Below are positions 47,495-59,423 of a DNA stretch of 64,000 bases, in pieces. A model generated the notes under the pieces. That model was not told where the DNA came from and ran no database searches. It saw nothing but the letters and a program-made list of their open reading frames with translations. Position numbers and translations under genes: made by a program. The DNA is taken from assembly GCA_963930655.1 (NCBI GenBank), contig OZ005606.1, positions 10,136,501-10,200,500 on the forward strand. Reading direction: 5' to 3'. The DNA is from Myrica gale (Eukaryota; Streptophyta; Magnoliopsida; Fagales; Myricaceae). Each line of letters opens with the position of its first letter. The first letter of the stretch is position 1.

Positions 47495-50158
47495 CACTAC
47501 AACAAATATGTTTTAGGTGACAAACTTTTGGGTGTCAAACCAAATTTTGTTACTTAAAGTGAACTTTCTATGACAAAATATTAATTTCGTCACCCAAAAC
47601 CATTCAGGAACTCAAAAATCGTCCGAATCGGTCAAACATATGTTCGGACGTATTTCTGGTGTAACGACATACACGCGTCGCGAATGAGTGACGATAAAAC
47701 TCGTCACAAAAAAAAACTTAAGTCCGGACGAACAATAACCCGTTCGGACTCTATGCAGAGTGACAAATTTCAAATCGTCGTAACTGAGTGACAATTAAAA
47801 TCGTCACAATTTTTACTATACTTTTCGAAATATTTTTGTAACACATCCGAACGGACATTGCCTGACAAATAATAATCGTCAGGATATAGCGAGAAATTAA
47901 AAATCGTCATGAACAGTCTATTACGTCTGGACGTTATCAACAGTGTTCCAACGAAAAATATTACATCGTCCGGACGGTATGAAAAAAGGTCCGCACAATT
48001 ATTAATTCTTCTTCCGCGAATCGTGTGGTTCCACGTTGCAAAACTTCAGACACGTGACATCGATACTGTCCAGACCAATAGTTAGAGTCAAGACCGTATA
48101 AGTTCTAGAACATTTTCGAAACGGGCATATTTAATGAGGTTAAATTTGATAAGGTCACGTGTGAATATAACTGCTGAGAAGAGTTCGAACGGTAATATCA
48201 CGCCTTCGGGCGGTGACTGGACACATTAAACTCGCCAGACTTTGTCAAAATCACTAACTCACTCACTTCTCTCAAACTTTTCTCCCAAACGTTTTCACTA
48301 TCTGTTTTAGACCTCTCAAGGAACTTCAGGTAAAACTTCTTTCATGAATTTTCTTTTCAATTTCTTGCATTTCGATTCAATATCGTCTGTTGTTTAGTTT
48401 GTTGTGTTGTTTATGTCTATCAAATCGCTCTGTTTTAATGGTGTTCTTTGAATTACGTTCGGACGACGTTTCACACCGTCCCGACAGTTTATTCAACGTC
48501 CGTACGGTAATTTTACATTCGGACGTTTTCTTTAACGTTCGGACTACCTAAAATATAAACGACGCATTTTGAAGTTCGTGTGAACGGTTTTTGCTAGGTT
48601 GATCATGAAACGCTCTCGAGAAGTATCACCAATGTCGGGGGACAAATAGAGCGACCAGCTTGGGCAGACGCCTATTTAGCGGAGTTAAACGAGAGTATTT
48701 GGGTGATAGTGCAGCTGACGCATTCGTTGTGCATAGAGCTGCAATGCCGCTTGACCGGTCTGAAGACCAAACTTGTTCTAACGGATAGGGCTATAACGGA
48801 AGAGCTGAATATTATGCGGATGGAACTAATAAGGATGAGAAAACAATTGTCTCAGTTGTCCCAGTCTGTCCATACTGTTCCGATACAACTGCAGACACTC
48901 GTCAGACTGATGGATAATATAGAGGAGCATTTGACGCATGTTCGTGATGCCCTAGGATAAAAAATGGACGAGCCAAAGGTAGCTCGTGATTTGGAGTAGT
49001 CTCATGTCTATGGTTTATCACTTTATATTTATTTATCGTTTGAAGGATCGTTTCCGGCTGGTATTAAACATTATGATTGTGTTTTTTCGTTCGGTATTTG
49101 AATTATATTTTATATTAATTATGTTTTTTCATTAAATTAAATTTATTAAAATTTAAATGAACAATTAGTAAAATTAAAAGAGTGATTATTACGAGTGATA
49201 TGTTAACAGAACAATTAGTGTAATAAGATTGTAACGGTTAGTGTAATTCGCTTGCAATTATAATTAAATTGGTGATTAGTTATAACGAATATTTAATATA
49301 AAAGTATTTCTAACTATATATTTTTTTGTATTTAAAATAAATTAATTAATTAAATTAAATACTAACACTTAAACGAAAAATTGGATAGATTTATATTGTA
49401 TTTTTACTACCTCTTTAGTACTTATCGATTATGTATTTTATTTATTTTTTAATAACGATTGTATATTTGTAGATATTTTATTACATTATGAGCATCGAAT
49501 ATCTTTCTATTTATATTACTTTAAAATTATTTTAAAAGTTTAATTAAATCAATTTAAATACGAAGCAAATCGTTCGAACGGTAACAAAGGTTGTCCGAAC
49601 AGTTATTTGGCCTCGATAACGTGCGCACGCATAACTACCCGTCCGAACCCTTTGTGTTTAATTATTCCATCCGAACGGTTATAAAGGCGTGCACACGGTC
49701 CAAACGTGTTCGTCTGACAAAGAGTCCGAACCGTATATATAGTAGTTCGAACGAGTTCTGAGGATGACAAATAGTTATTTCGTCATAAATGAAATAACGA
49801 TGCGGACGTCTTTACGACAACGTCTGGACTCTATGTGAGCCCGTTCAAACCATTTTATATACTCGTACACACGGATTGTACATGATGAAATTCATTTCGT
49901 CACCTTAGACGAATCGTTCGCATGAGCTGTCCGAACGTGTAGATAGTACTTTCGCACAACTCCTATGAACGGATGAACTGTACTGGGCATGACGATTTTT
50001 AATTTCGTTACAATTAGACAAAACCGTCCGAACGGTTTCGAGCGACAGAACGCAAAACTTTGTCTGACGGAATTTAGGTGACAAACCGGCTTTGTCACCC
50101 AAAACAATAGGTGACGAATTGGGCAAATTTGTCACCCAAAGTTTGTTTTCTTGTAGTG
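47495..50158. mobile_element. Non-autonomous CACTA (En/Spm) element, 2.66 kb
   Basis: Termini CACTACAACAAA and the complement of CACTACAAGAAA, with 3-bp target duplication TGG (47492-47494 and 50159-50161). Both subterminal zones (47600-48560 and 49560-50060) contain dozens of short TCCGAACG / CGTTCGGAC / GTCCGGACG units in both orientations. Inner terminal sequences TAGGTGACAAA and TTTGGGTG are also mirrored. No transposase is visible; a short open frame lies at 48703-48960. The dense two-sided arrays suggest ends still recognisable by a CACTA transposase elsewhere in the genome. Confidence 0.88.
48703..48960 (+). CDS. Unidentified 85-codon frame in the CACTA element
   Basis: The frame begins MIVQLTHSLCIELQCRLTG and contains a heptad-like, probably coiled-coil segment (MRMELIRMRKQLSQLSQS). 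It lies between the two subterminal arrays, where a protein-coding core is expected. The composition is protein-like but I do not recognise it. It could be the remnant of an element-encoded protein or a chance frame. Confidence 0.3.
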   Translation: MIVQLTHSLCIELQCRLTGLKTKLVLTDRAITEELNIMRMELIRMRKQLSQLSQSVHTVPIQLQTLVRLMDNIEEHLTHVRDALG

Positions 50159-50779
50159 TGGGGTCGTGTTCTTGTTTAAATATATTACATAGAGCTCGAA
50201 AGCAACAACAACAATGGCAATATGTGAGAGCTATGAGTAGAGCAAGTAGATGCCTTCCATGTCTGCAGCCTATTGCAATGTTTGAGAGATAATTTATATA
50301 TAATGATAGGCCGGGGTTTGATGCATTGTACGCAGAACGTATCTAAAGAGCACCAACCGGAAAAGAAATCTCAACTCACATGGCGTTAAAGTTAATTTAC
50401 TCGTTCATCTCCCCTCAACCGACGCTTAAATTTAATACTACTCCCTAGTCCCTTCTTCTCTAATGCGAGTACTCCAGCTAATTGTCTGGCCGTACTATAT
50501 ATTTTTTTGTTTCTGACATTAGTCAAAATACTCTTAGCGTTTGTGACATTAATGTGTCATGTCTCGCGTCATAGACATTGTGTTATAGCATTCCTTAGAA
50601 ATATAATAGTATTCCTATTTTTTCAAAAGGTATAATTTATGCCTTAGAAAAAGATTAAAAAAAGTAATAAATTAATTAGAAATAGGAATCTGCACGGCAA
50701 AGGGGCTACCATATTTAAATTACTCCAAGTAGGCAAATTTTATTTTAGCATTTGCAATCCGCATTTTCCGGTAAGTTAA

Positions 50780-51012
50780 TGGGATAAATGCAAAATCAGT
50801 CCATGTACTATACGCAAAAATCGTTTTAGTCCCTGTGATATGAAAAATATTGATTTAGTCCCTGTGATTCTATTTTCGTTTGTTGTTGGTCCTTTATCAG
50901 GGACTGATTTTATCACTTTTTGAAATTACATGGACTAAATTGATATTTTTCATATCATAAGGACTAAATAGATTTTTGCATATAGCACATGCACCAATTT
51001 TACATTTATTCC
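50780..51012. mobile_element. MITE, 233 bp, with long inverted repeats
   Basis: The left part (GGGATAAATGCAAAATCAGTCC, GCAAAAATC, TTTTAGTCC..GTGATATGAAAAATAT) is the inverted complement of the right part. The ends GGGATAAATG and CATTTATTCC are mirrored. The flanking 8-bp direct repeat TAAGTTAA (50772-50779 and 51013-51020) fits a hAT-like mover. The element could fold into a long hairpin. Confidence 0.82.
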
Positions 51013-52583
51013 TAAGTTAAAATAACCAGTACGAGTGTTTGTATCCAAACACATTTATATTTGTCATATGTGATGTTTTGTTGTTGCGTCATCGAATACG
51101 CGACCCAATCAGCCAAACAGGCCTCATTGCTAAGGGACATCGTATCGGCACTTAGTCGGAAACATGGGAGGAGGATGGCCGGAGCAAACACAGTGGCGAT
51201 TACTAAACCAATTTCTCGACTACAAAACCAAGGGCAAGAATACAAGATTGTCCCTTATGTGCAACTGCGCGGGAACCACAACTTTTAGGTTCACCGTCCG
51301 GCGTCCAGGTTCCGTAGATATCTGCGTCCTCACTTTCCAAAGTTATCCGCCGGTAGCGGAGGGCTTCAAGATGTCCAGGAGATCGAGGTTAATGTTCTGA
51401 TAAAGATTACAGGTCGAAGAGGAAGCCAACTAAGGGTGTGTTTGTGTTGTAAAATTTTAGTGTTGTTAAAATTTTAGGTATTGGGTTTAGTGAAAAAGTG
51501 AAGAGAGAGGTAATTTTTTATATTTTTTGTAGTGAATAGTAGTGATTTGATGGGGGAGAGAGAGATTATATTGTAATTTTTTATTGTGTTAAAATTTTAG
51601 AGTGTGTAAAATTTTAGGACACAAACGCAGCCTAAATCTAACGCGATTTTCTTTTTGTCGGAATCTGGCTCGACTACTTTCGCGTTCTCTTGTCTTTTGT
51701 TCAGACTTCTGGGTGAAATAGCGCTGCACAGTAAATCTGTGATGGGAATCTTACAAAAAATTCTTCAGTTTTCATTGAATTTGTCAAAAAAAAAAAAAAT
51801 TAAAATTTTTTCAAGTAAACGATCAAACTGAAAACTTTTTCACATACTTCACTAAAAAAGAAATACCAAATTTTAATAAAAAAAAAATCAATCTCCTATC
51901 TAATATATAAAACTAGATCAAATCATCCCAAATTTTCATAATTTGTAATATAATTCAATTGAAAAAGAAATTGTAATGGTACTGAAGACCCTGCCGGTAA
52001 GTTCGAGTGTTGAGTGCAAATGAAGAAGTGTCAGAGGGAATCGAGTCTGCGTGAATGTAAGGAGGGTAAAACGGGAAGGAAAAATTTTAGTGGCTCACGT
52101 GGGCTTATTACCGTCAGTATTAAATGCTAAATTGGCTTCGGGGTGTTAATCGACGGAAATCCAAAGATCGTGGGTTCAATGTAACGAAATCAAGACAAGA
52201 GAGTGCAAATATTGAGGCATCTCATAGTTCAGGAGTGCAAAATGTAATTTCTCTTAATTTTTAATATAATTCAATTTAAAATGAATTATCAATGCATTTT
52301 ATCTACATTTTTTTTACAAACTCCAATAAAAATTAATTTACTATCAAAAAAATCTTCAATTTTTTCACAAAGTAATACATAAAAATCAAACTCCAATATT
52401 TTTCTCTTCAAACTTTAAAATATAAAAAAATTTCACAGGCTACCTAAAGTGTCACCTCGGTTGGATCACCCCAAATATTTGACATGTTCAATAATAATGC
52501 TCGTTCACTTAATTAATTAACTTACTGCACGTGGTCTAATTTACAAGAACAATTGAATATTGTTTGGGCAGTGAATATTATAT
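51013..52583. other. Region between the MITE and the CYP81 pseudogene
   Basis: Bases 51090-51400 are GC-richer and include the GGGACATCGTATCGGCACTT phrase shared with 43332-43351. Bases 51431-51634 look like another MITE (TAAGGGTGTGTTTGTGT at the left, ACACAAACGCAGCCTA at the right), but I could not find its target duplication. The remainder is AT-rich, with no supported gene. Confidence 0.4.
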
Positions 52584-52821
52584 CTTGAATCAATGATGCC
52601 AAAGTCAAGCCCATCGTACGCTGGGCTAGGCCAGGGCAAGCTCTCCTCCCAATACTAAATGGGATTAGCTTGTGCGAGTTCTGATCTCGGCCGCTTTCAA
52701 ATCGTTCGGGCTTAAAACTGGTCGCGTCATCCCACACTTTCGGGTCTCTTTGTATGTACCATGCATTGACCAATATCATTGTGCCACTTGGTACATCATA
52801 TATATCATCCGACGGTACAAT

Positions 52822-54280
52822 TAGGGCTGTTCAACCCCGGTGTAGGTGCCGGTTTTGGGTAGGCCGATTTTAAAAAAAATGTCATCTACACCTACACCGT
52901 TAAGGGCAAAAACCGGCCCTTAGCAGTGACGGTTTTAGCGGTAGCGGTTTCCGGTAATCCTACATTCATATTAAGCCATTTTTTTTTAACATATTACGTA
53001 CATAGAAAATATAAACTCTACACTAATACAATCCAATTCAATCCAAAATCAATAATATAATCTAAACTAATACAATCCAATCCAATCCATAGTATTTGCC
53101 TCTCTATTGTGCCTAGAAAAATGAAATAAGTATAAGATATCATATGAAATAAATACCAAAGCATTAATTCTCTATATCAAAAGGTAGTAGAGCCTTCCAC
53201 TTATAGGCTATGACCAGTTCATGCCCCTTGTCTTAAGTGCCAACATAGGAATTAAACAGGGATCTCTATTCAATTTAAATCCAACCTAACCTTTTTACAA
53301 ACTTCACTCTCAAATCAGAAGGTATTCTATATAGGGAAAAGAAACACTTACAGTTAACATCCAAGTAGCATTTTCTACTTCGCGGGGATTAGACTTGACA
53401 TATTGATTGTTGAAAGCACAGCCAGAATGCATGTCCACCTTGTGATCATCCCTTAAGTGGGCTACAAGGAAGGGAATATCTCCAACAATAGAGCAGTCTG
53501 ATCCAGCATATGGACAGCTGTATGGTCTGAAGTTACAAACAACTTCATGTTTGAGTTTACTATAGTAAGGGAATATCTCTGGGCACCCAAGGGAGCAATA
53601 TTTGCAAGGCAACTCGAGTGATTCAGCCACCTTCTCCAATGCCAGACACCTTATGTCGCCAAGCTCCTGTCTGCAAGTGGGACACCGGTTGTGAACCCTT
53701 GTTTTACAGGTCGAACAGAGGGTATGCCCATTATGGCACTGCAGAAACAATATTTGTTATACAAATCCGCAATAATCTTTTAGCTGCCATAAGGACAGTG
53801 ATCAAGTGAGCTACCCTACACCAAAACATACTATGCAATGCTAGCCCAAAGTTTCCACTATTCCAAAGAGAGAGAGTGACAACATGTGGGAGGAATTCGG
53901 CAGATATGTTACATCTAAAAATTCTGGCAACAAAGCATGCAGTTGTCTTGAAATAGATTCAACATTGTAAACAACAAACCACATGCCACAGTTGAAGGAA
54001 AAGATCAATCAAGCTGAGGTACACACAGGGAAGCCCTAAAATCATATAAACAAAGAAAACTGAACCTGCACACTACTTCAATTGGGGGGGATTTGATGGA
54101 AGATGAAAAAAAGGGGAAACCCGGTTCCCGGTGCCGGGGAACCCGGGAACCGGGAATACCCCCGGGTTTCCTCCAAAATGAGGCACCGGCACCTACACCG
54201 GTTTCCCGGTCCCCCGGATTCCCGGTGCTGGTGCCGGGGCCGGTGCCACCGAAATTTTCCGATGGCACTGAACAGCCCTA
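52822..54280. mobile_element. hAT element carrying a SINAT exon (Pack-hAT type), 1,459 bp
   Basis: The ends are perfect 12-bp inverted repeats TAGGGCTGTTCA / TGAACAGCCCTA. The perfect 8-bp target duplication is GGTACAAT (52814-52821 and 54281-54288). The intact P450 has a single GGTACAAT at the same codons (about 44115), an empty site. The subterminal regions are rich in CCGGTGTAGGTGCCGG-type repeats at the left and GGAACCCGGGAACC at the right. Inside is an intact internal exon of a SINAT/SIAH-type gene with its intron borders (53352-53738). There is no transposase. Confidence 0.92.
53352..53738 (-). pseudogene. Captured SINAT/SIAH E3 ligase exon
   Basis: A 387-base stretch, open throughout (129 codons), bounded by an AG acceptor (TTTCTGCAG before CHNGHTLC) and a GT donor (ACT|GTAAGTG after ENATWMLT). 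It encodes the second half of the C3HC4 RING (CHNGHTLCSTCK, CPTCRQ) and the SIAH zinc finger (CNFRPYSCPYAGSDC, HLRDDHKVDMH). It matches the internal exon of plant SINAT ubiquitin ligases, which mark proteins for degradation. The first RING half and the C-terminal substrate-binding region are absent, so it has no ligase function alone. Keeping both splice sites means genomic DNA was captured, not mRNA. It lies in the same orientation as the P450 remnant. Confidence 0.88.
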
Positions 54281-55184
54281 GGTACAATCATTAGAGGACA
54301 TGTGCGGTACTAATAATGGCGCAGCTGGATACTAGCGAAGAGTTTCAGAGATTACACTTTGGAGGTAGTGTAATCGAGAGACATCTTGTTCCTTGACCAG
54401 TTTTTCTTGACCAATCTGGCAGTCCAACTCAGCTCTAGCCTTCATCAATACATGCCCATTCTAATGTTACTGTTGACGTGTCAGTCTCGGCAAGTAGCAA
54501 GTCTTGTTTGATATATATTCAATCAAGTACTGGTTAAAACCTCAACATGCAAGAACTAAAAGTTAATATTATATCTTGGCCCATGATGGAAAGGATCACA
54601 GCAAGATAACTATAAATTGATCAAAATTATAAAGCAAGGGGTGCAAGCTTATTCATTCGAATGTAATATGATACATGAACAAATGATCTGCTATGCACTA
54701 AATGCTTTGTCATGAATGGGCCGTTTTTCACCTCAACAATTATTATGACATTATTTTTTGTTTTTCTCATATTTATCAATTTTGCAAAATTATAAGTATT
54801 TTTTTTTATTATTAGGTTTATCTACTCTAGTCTTTTTCTTTCACCACAAAAGAGAATGCTCGAAAGAGAATTAGTATACTGCATTTACCTTGATAAGCCC
54901 TTTAATAATTTGGTCACTATAGTATTCCCGCTGTGATTTCTGTAAATTTAGAAGATGATCGATCATGGTCTTTCCCTCTTCCTTCTCACACCTCTTCTCA
55001 TCGATAAGACCTTGTAAGAATGCATCCGACCTTTTGCCAAGTTTCCTCATCCTCTTCTCCAAACCTTCATAATCAATCAATCTCAATACGGAGATGTATT
55101 CAGCTGGATTTGAGGCCCCTGAATTCTCGAAAACCTCCAAATTATCTCCCTTAACTCTCTTGCTTTTTCCTCCTCCTTCACTTC

Positions 55185-57988
55185 CTGTGTGTGTGAGACC
55201 TTACCATTATCTTACTACCAAAAAGGAGAAATTGAGAAAATTGTTCGGGAGTTCCTGGAGTTAGGAGCTATTAGACATAGTCAATCCCCTTTCTCCTCTC
55301 CCGTGTTGTTGGTAAGGAAAGCCGAAGGTAGTTGGAGGATGTGCATTGATTATCGGGCTCTTAACAAAGAGACTATCAAGGACAAGTTTCTATCCCTATT
55401 GTGGACGAGCTATTGGATGAATTGAATGAGGCAACGATTTTTTCAAAGCTGGACTTGAGGTCGGGATACCATCAGATTCGAATGAAGCCTGAAGACATTC
55501 CTAAAATGGCTTTTCGAACTCATGATGACCATTATGAATTTCTGGTATGCCTTTCGAGCTAACCAATGCCCCCATTACGTTTCAAGGGCTGATGAATGAT
55601 ATTTTCAGAGAATACTTGAGGAAGTTTGTATTAGTCTTTTTTTATGATATTCGTGTTTATAGTACAAGATTTGAGGAGCGCGTCCAGCACCTTAGAGTGG
55701 TTTTGGAGGTACTCAAATCACATAAACTTTTGGCTAAATTGTCTGAGTGTCGCTTTGGTTATGAAGAAATTGACTACTTGGGTAATTTAATATCTGCCCA
55801 AGGAGTGGAGGTTGACCCTACTAAGATCGAAGCTATGCTTAGGTGGCCTATACCGAAGCACATTAAGTCCTTAAGGGTTTCCTCAGACTTATGGGGTATT
55901 ATCAAAAATTTATAAGGGGGTATGGAAAAATTGCAGCTCCACTAACTCAGCTATTGAAGAAGAATTCTTTCAGCTGGTCAGAAGAGTCAACTAGGGCTTT
56001 CCAACAGTTAAAAGAAGTTGTAACTACACCTCCAGTTTTGACTCTACCTGATTTTTCAAAACCTTTCACCATTGAGTGTGATGCATGTGGAGTAGGGTTG
56101 GGGTTGTGATCATGCAAGAAAACAGGCTCATTGCTTATTTCAGTCAAGCATTGAAGGGAAGACTTTTACAGCTTTCTACTTATGAGAAAGAGCTGTATGC
56201 ATTGGTGTGTGCCGTGCAAAAATGGAGGTCTTATTTGGTTGGGCAGACTTTTGAGATCAAAATTGATCAGCAAAGTCTCAAGTTTTTACTTGAGCAGAAA
56301 GTTGAGAATCCTATTCAGCAAAAATGGCTCACTAAATTGTTGGGATATGATTTTACTATTTTGTATAAACAAGGTAAGGAGAATAGAGCAGCAGATGCTC
56401 TCTCGCGAAGGGATGAAGGGGAAAACTCTCCCACATTAGCAGTGATAACACTTCCACATTCTTCATGGTTGGAGGAATTGTAAAGAAGTTATGCTACTGA
56501 TCCTACTATGTGTGATATAATCTCAAAGGTGCAAGCTGAGACAATGCATGACAATAAGTTCACATTGAGGAATAGGATCCTACTACGTAAGGGTTGCATT
56601 TATTTCAGTAAAACAACAGAGTTTAAGGATCAACTCTTGCAGCATATACACAATAGTCCCACAACCGGTCATTCGGGTTACCACAAGAGTCTACATAGAG
56701 CTAAGGCTGAATTTTACTGGTCAGGTATGAAAAAAGACATTAGGACTTATGTCAAAGAGTATGATATTTGTCAAAGATACAAGTCTGAAAACCTAGCACC
56801 TGCAGGGTTACTACAAAACTTACCTATTCCTCACCAGAGTTGGTCAGACGTATCTATGGACTTTATTGAGGGCTTACCTCGGTCTAAGGGCAATACAGTG
56901 ATTTTTTGTAGTGGTGAACATATTCACCAAATATGCTCATTTCATTGGGACTGCTCATCCCTATTCAGCTCACTCAATTGCCCAACTTTTCTTATCACAC
57001 ATCTTCAAGCTCCACGGTATGCCTATTACTATAGTTTATGACCGGGACACAGTCTTATTAAGTAATTTTTGGAAAGAGCTGTTTAGACTTCAAGGCACAA
57101 CTCGAGCTCACAGCTCAGTCTATCACCCTCAGAGTGATGGTCTGATAGAGATTGTTAATAAGTGTGTGAGCCACTATTTGCAGTGCTACTATGGTGAGAA
57201 ACCTAAATCTTGGATGGAATGGTTGCCCCTAGTCGAATGGTGGTATAACATCAGTTACCACATGTCAACTAAACTGACATCTTTTGAAGCCCTCTATGGT
57301 TACCCCCTACCTAAGCTTTTAAGCTACGTTTCTCAGACAACTCAGAATGCAGTATTTGAATATGAATTAAGAACCAGAAAACAGATTATTGACATTCTCA
57401 AACACAACCTAGCAGCTGCCCAAGAACGAGCTAAATACCATTATGATAAGAGGCATACAGAACGCAATTTTGCAGAAGGGGATTGGGTTTACCTGATGCT
57501 TCAACCTTATCGCCAAAAGACTTTCGCAAAAGTCTCAAGCTTTCTCTAAGATTTTTCGGTCCATTCCAGGTGCTCAAGAAGATTGGAGAGGTGGCTTACC
57601 GTTTGGCCTTACCAATCGAAGCCCGTATACACCCGTGTTCCATGTCTCTTGCTTGAAAAAGAAGTTGGGTGCCCATGTGACTTCTCTGCTTCTCTTACCT
57701 CCAGTCGACGATGAGGGTGCTCCTCAGCCAGAACCAGAACTTATCTTGGACAGATGTGTACGCCGACAGGGGAATAGACCCCTGATTGAAACCCTAGTGC
57801 AGTGGCGAGGTGCAGCACAGGAGGATGCCAGCTGGGTTCCTTACTGGCAACTTCGGGAAAGGTACCCACACCTTGTGGGCAAGGTTTTCAAAGGGGAAGA
57901 GAATGTTATGAGTCTTGGTGAAGGTCAAGGCGTTTTTGGAGATATGGAGGCTAGGGTTCGTAAAGGTAAAAAAGTTTGGATAGTTTGA
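55185..57988 (+). pseudogene. Ty3/gypsy (chromovirus-like) pol fragment, broken
   Basis: A 5'-truncated retrotransposon polyprotein starting inside reverse transcriptase. RT spans about 55189-55900, RNase H about 56030-56420 (IDQQSLKFLLEQ, ADALSRRD), integrase about 56630-57480 (zinc-finger H-H-C-C, then SMDFIEGLP, YHPQSDG), and a chromodomain-like C-terminus about 57690-57880 (LVQWRGAAQEDASW). Gag, protease and the 5' LTR are missing. There are at least five frame changes or stops, and the RT active site usually read as F-D-D has Tyr at the first Asp, so it is dead. The left edge abuts the P450 remnant exactly at 55184/55185. I describe the breaks only. Confidence 0.88.
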
Positions 57989-59423
57989 GGAAGGTTCAAG
58001 AGATTTATGAGCTGGGCATGTTGGTCTCACTCGAAGTGTTTAGCTTTGACTGCTTTGTTATGTTCGACTGTTGATTGGGCCGGGTCATGGGTGGGCTAAT
58101 TGCCCATTAGTTAGGCCTTATGTTTTATCTGCTTTGGGCTACCCTTTTTAACCAGGCTTATCTTGCTTTTGTTAGTTCATTCGAAGGCCTCTTTGGCCAG
58201 CTCTACTTGTATAAGTTCATGAGGATATCATGGGATGAGGTATCAAACAAATTATACAAGAAAGTTATTTGGAGAGTGACTCTCCCGAAAAAGTCTGTTA
58301 AAATTTCCTTACACAGTTCATCATCCACCCAAACACTTCCACCGATCATCCATTCCTACCATTTTACATCCATATCCTTGATTTCAAGGGCTACATTACA
58401 GCGACATTAGAAATTTCGTTTCAGTTATTATAGTTGAAAGAATATATAGCAGCACTATTTCTATTTTTCTTAATAAAAAAATTATAAACCAGCTTTTGGT
58501 TTTATTTGTTTCTATTTTTTTTTTCCATTTTCACAAAATAACCAATTTGAAAAGTACTTATAAAAATAATTGAGGGCAATCGAAACATATTAAAACTGCA
58601 AACTCAAAAATATACAAAAAAAAAATCTCTGGATTAACTTGAAATATACAAACCCTCAAAACACAACTTTCGCCACCTCAAGCTCAAGAATGAAGAAACA
58701 ATTAAATTAAAGAACATAAAGCTGGAGCCAAAACCAAATAAACGACAACGAAAATTGGAAAGAAATAAGTATTTTTAGAAAAAAAAAAAAAGCAGTCTCT
58801 CCCCACAGGAAAAACGGAGAAGGCGCTTGGAAGCAGCTGGATGAACAACCCTGCAAGAAATATATAGAGTTTATGTTTGATGCAGGGATGGAATTCAACC
58901 AAAAATAACAGTATTTCTATAACTTCGTCTTATAGACTGATGGGAAGCATATTGACAGTATTATTTTTCTTTTCTAGGAGCATATCTGATGACTTTTCCA
59001 ATATTGGGACAGAAGATCCCATTTGTAGACGCCAACACCCAATAATGGCATGAATTGACGGATATTTCTGGGAAGACTTAAAATCCCTAACATATCGAAT
59101 AAAATGTAAATCCAAGGACTACTACTGCACAATCACAAACAGAATCTAGACAACCAGTGTTGATAACGAAAACCCCTGCAACACGGTAGTTCTATGAATC
59201 CTAGGCGGTATTTTTTTGGTTTGAGTTATTTTTGTCTTCTCCAATGCCAATCATTTATAATATTAACTGAAGTCAGATGTATACCTGGTAAGTATGAAGA
59301 TCTTCTTTCAGGTCCCCAAACGTTCTACGAAAAAATAGGTATGAAAAGAATCCGCTTTGGAAACAAATTTGGTGATAGAACAAGTCGGAATTATGGAAAA
59401 AATGGTAACTATCTGACTACATT
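57989..59423. other. Gypsy 3' remnant and importin 3' flank
   Basis: Bases 57989 to about 58410 probably hold the 3' non-coding part and perhaps the 3' LTR of the gypsy element. With no 5' partner its borders cannot be set. From about 58430 the DNA is AT-rich without genes, and from about 58900 it is the 3' flank and UTR of the importin gene on the minus strand. Confidence 0.35.

Larger units (their letters stand above)
52584..55184 (-). pseudogene. CYP81-like P450 pseudogene, split and truncated
   Basis: Read on the minus strand, the remnant is a 3' piece of exon 1 (54889-55184), an intron, the first part of exon 2 (54289 to about 54510) and, after a hAT insert, the heme-loop part (52584-52821). 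It closely follows the intact gene at 43741-45603. Landmarks are [27 protein letters not shown] in the I-helix, and [10 protein letters not shown] in the heme loop. Lesions are many. Roughly the first 200 codons are missing at 55184, where a gypsy element begins. Bases are lost near 55140, a segment between the I-helix and K-helix is deleted, TAG replaces a Leu codon after SETLR, two or three codons are lost after ACPG, and homology stops after SLIQ. It cannot make an enzyme. Confidence 0.9.

Noticed and set aside
51431-51634. Possible hAT-like MITE with TAAGGGTGTGTTTG and CAAACGCAGCCTA ends
   Set aside because: The ends are suggestive but no 8-bp target duplication could be found, so it is not listed as its own feature.
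53990-54290. Several overlapping Pro/Gly/Arg-rich frames on both strands
   Set aside because: They are translations of the GGAACCCGGGAACC subterminal repeats of the hAT element.
57989-58410. 3' LTR of the gypsy element
   Set aside because: A plausible region, but without a 5' LTR or a clear polypurine tract neither border can be set.
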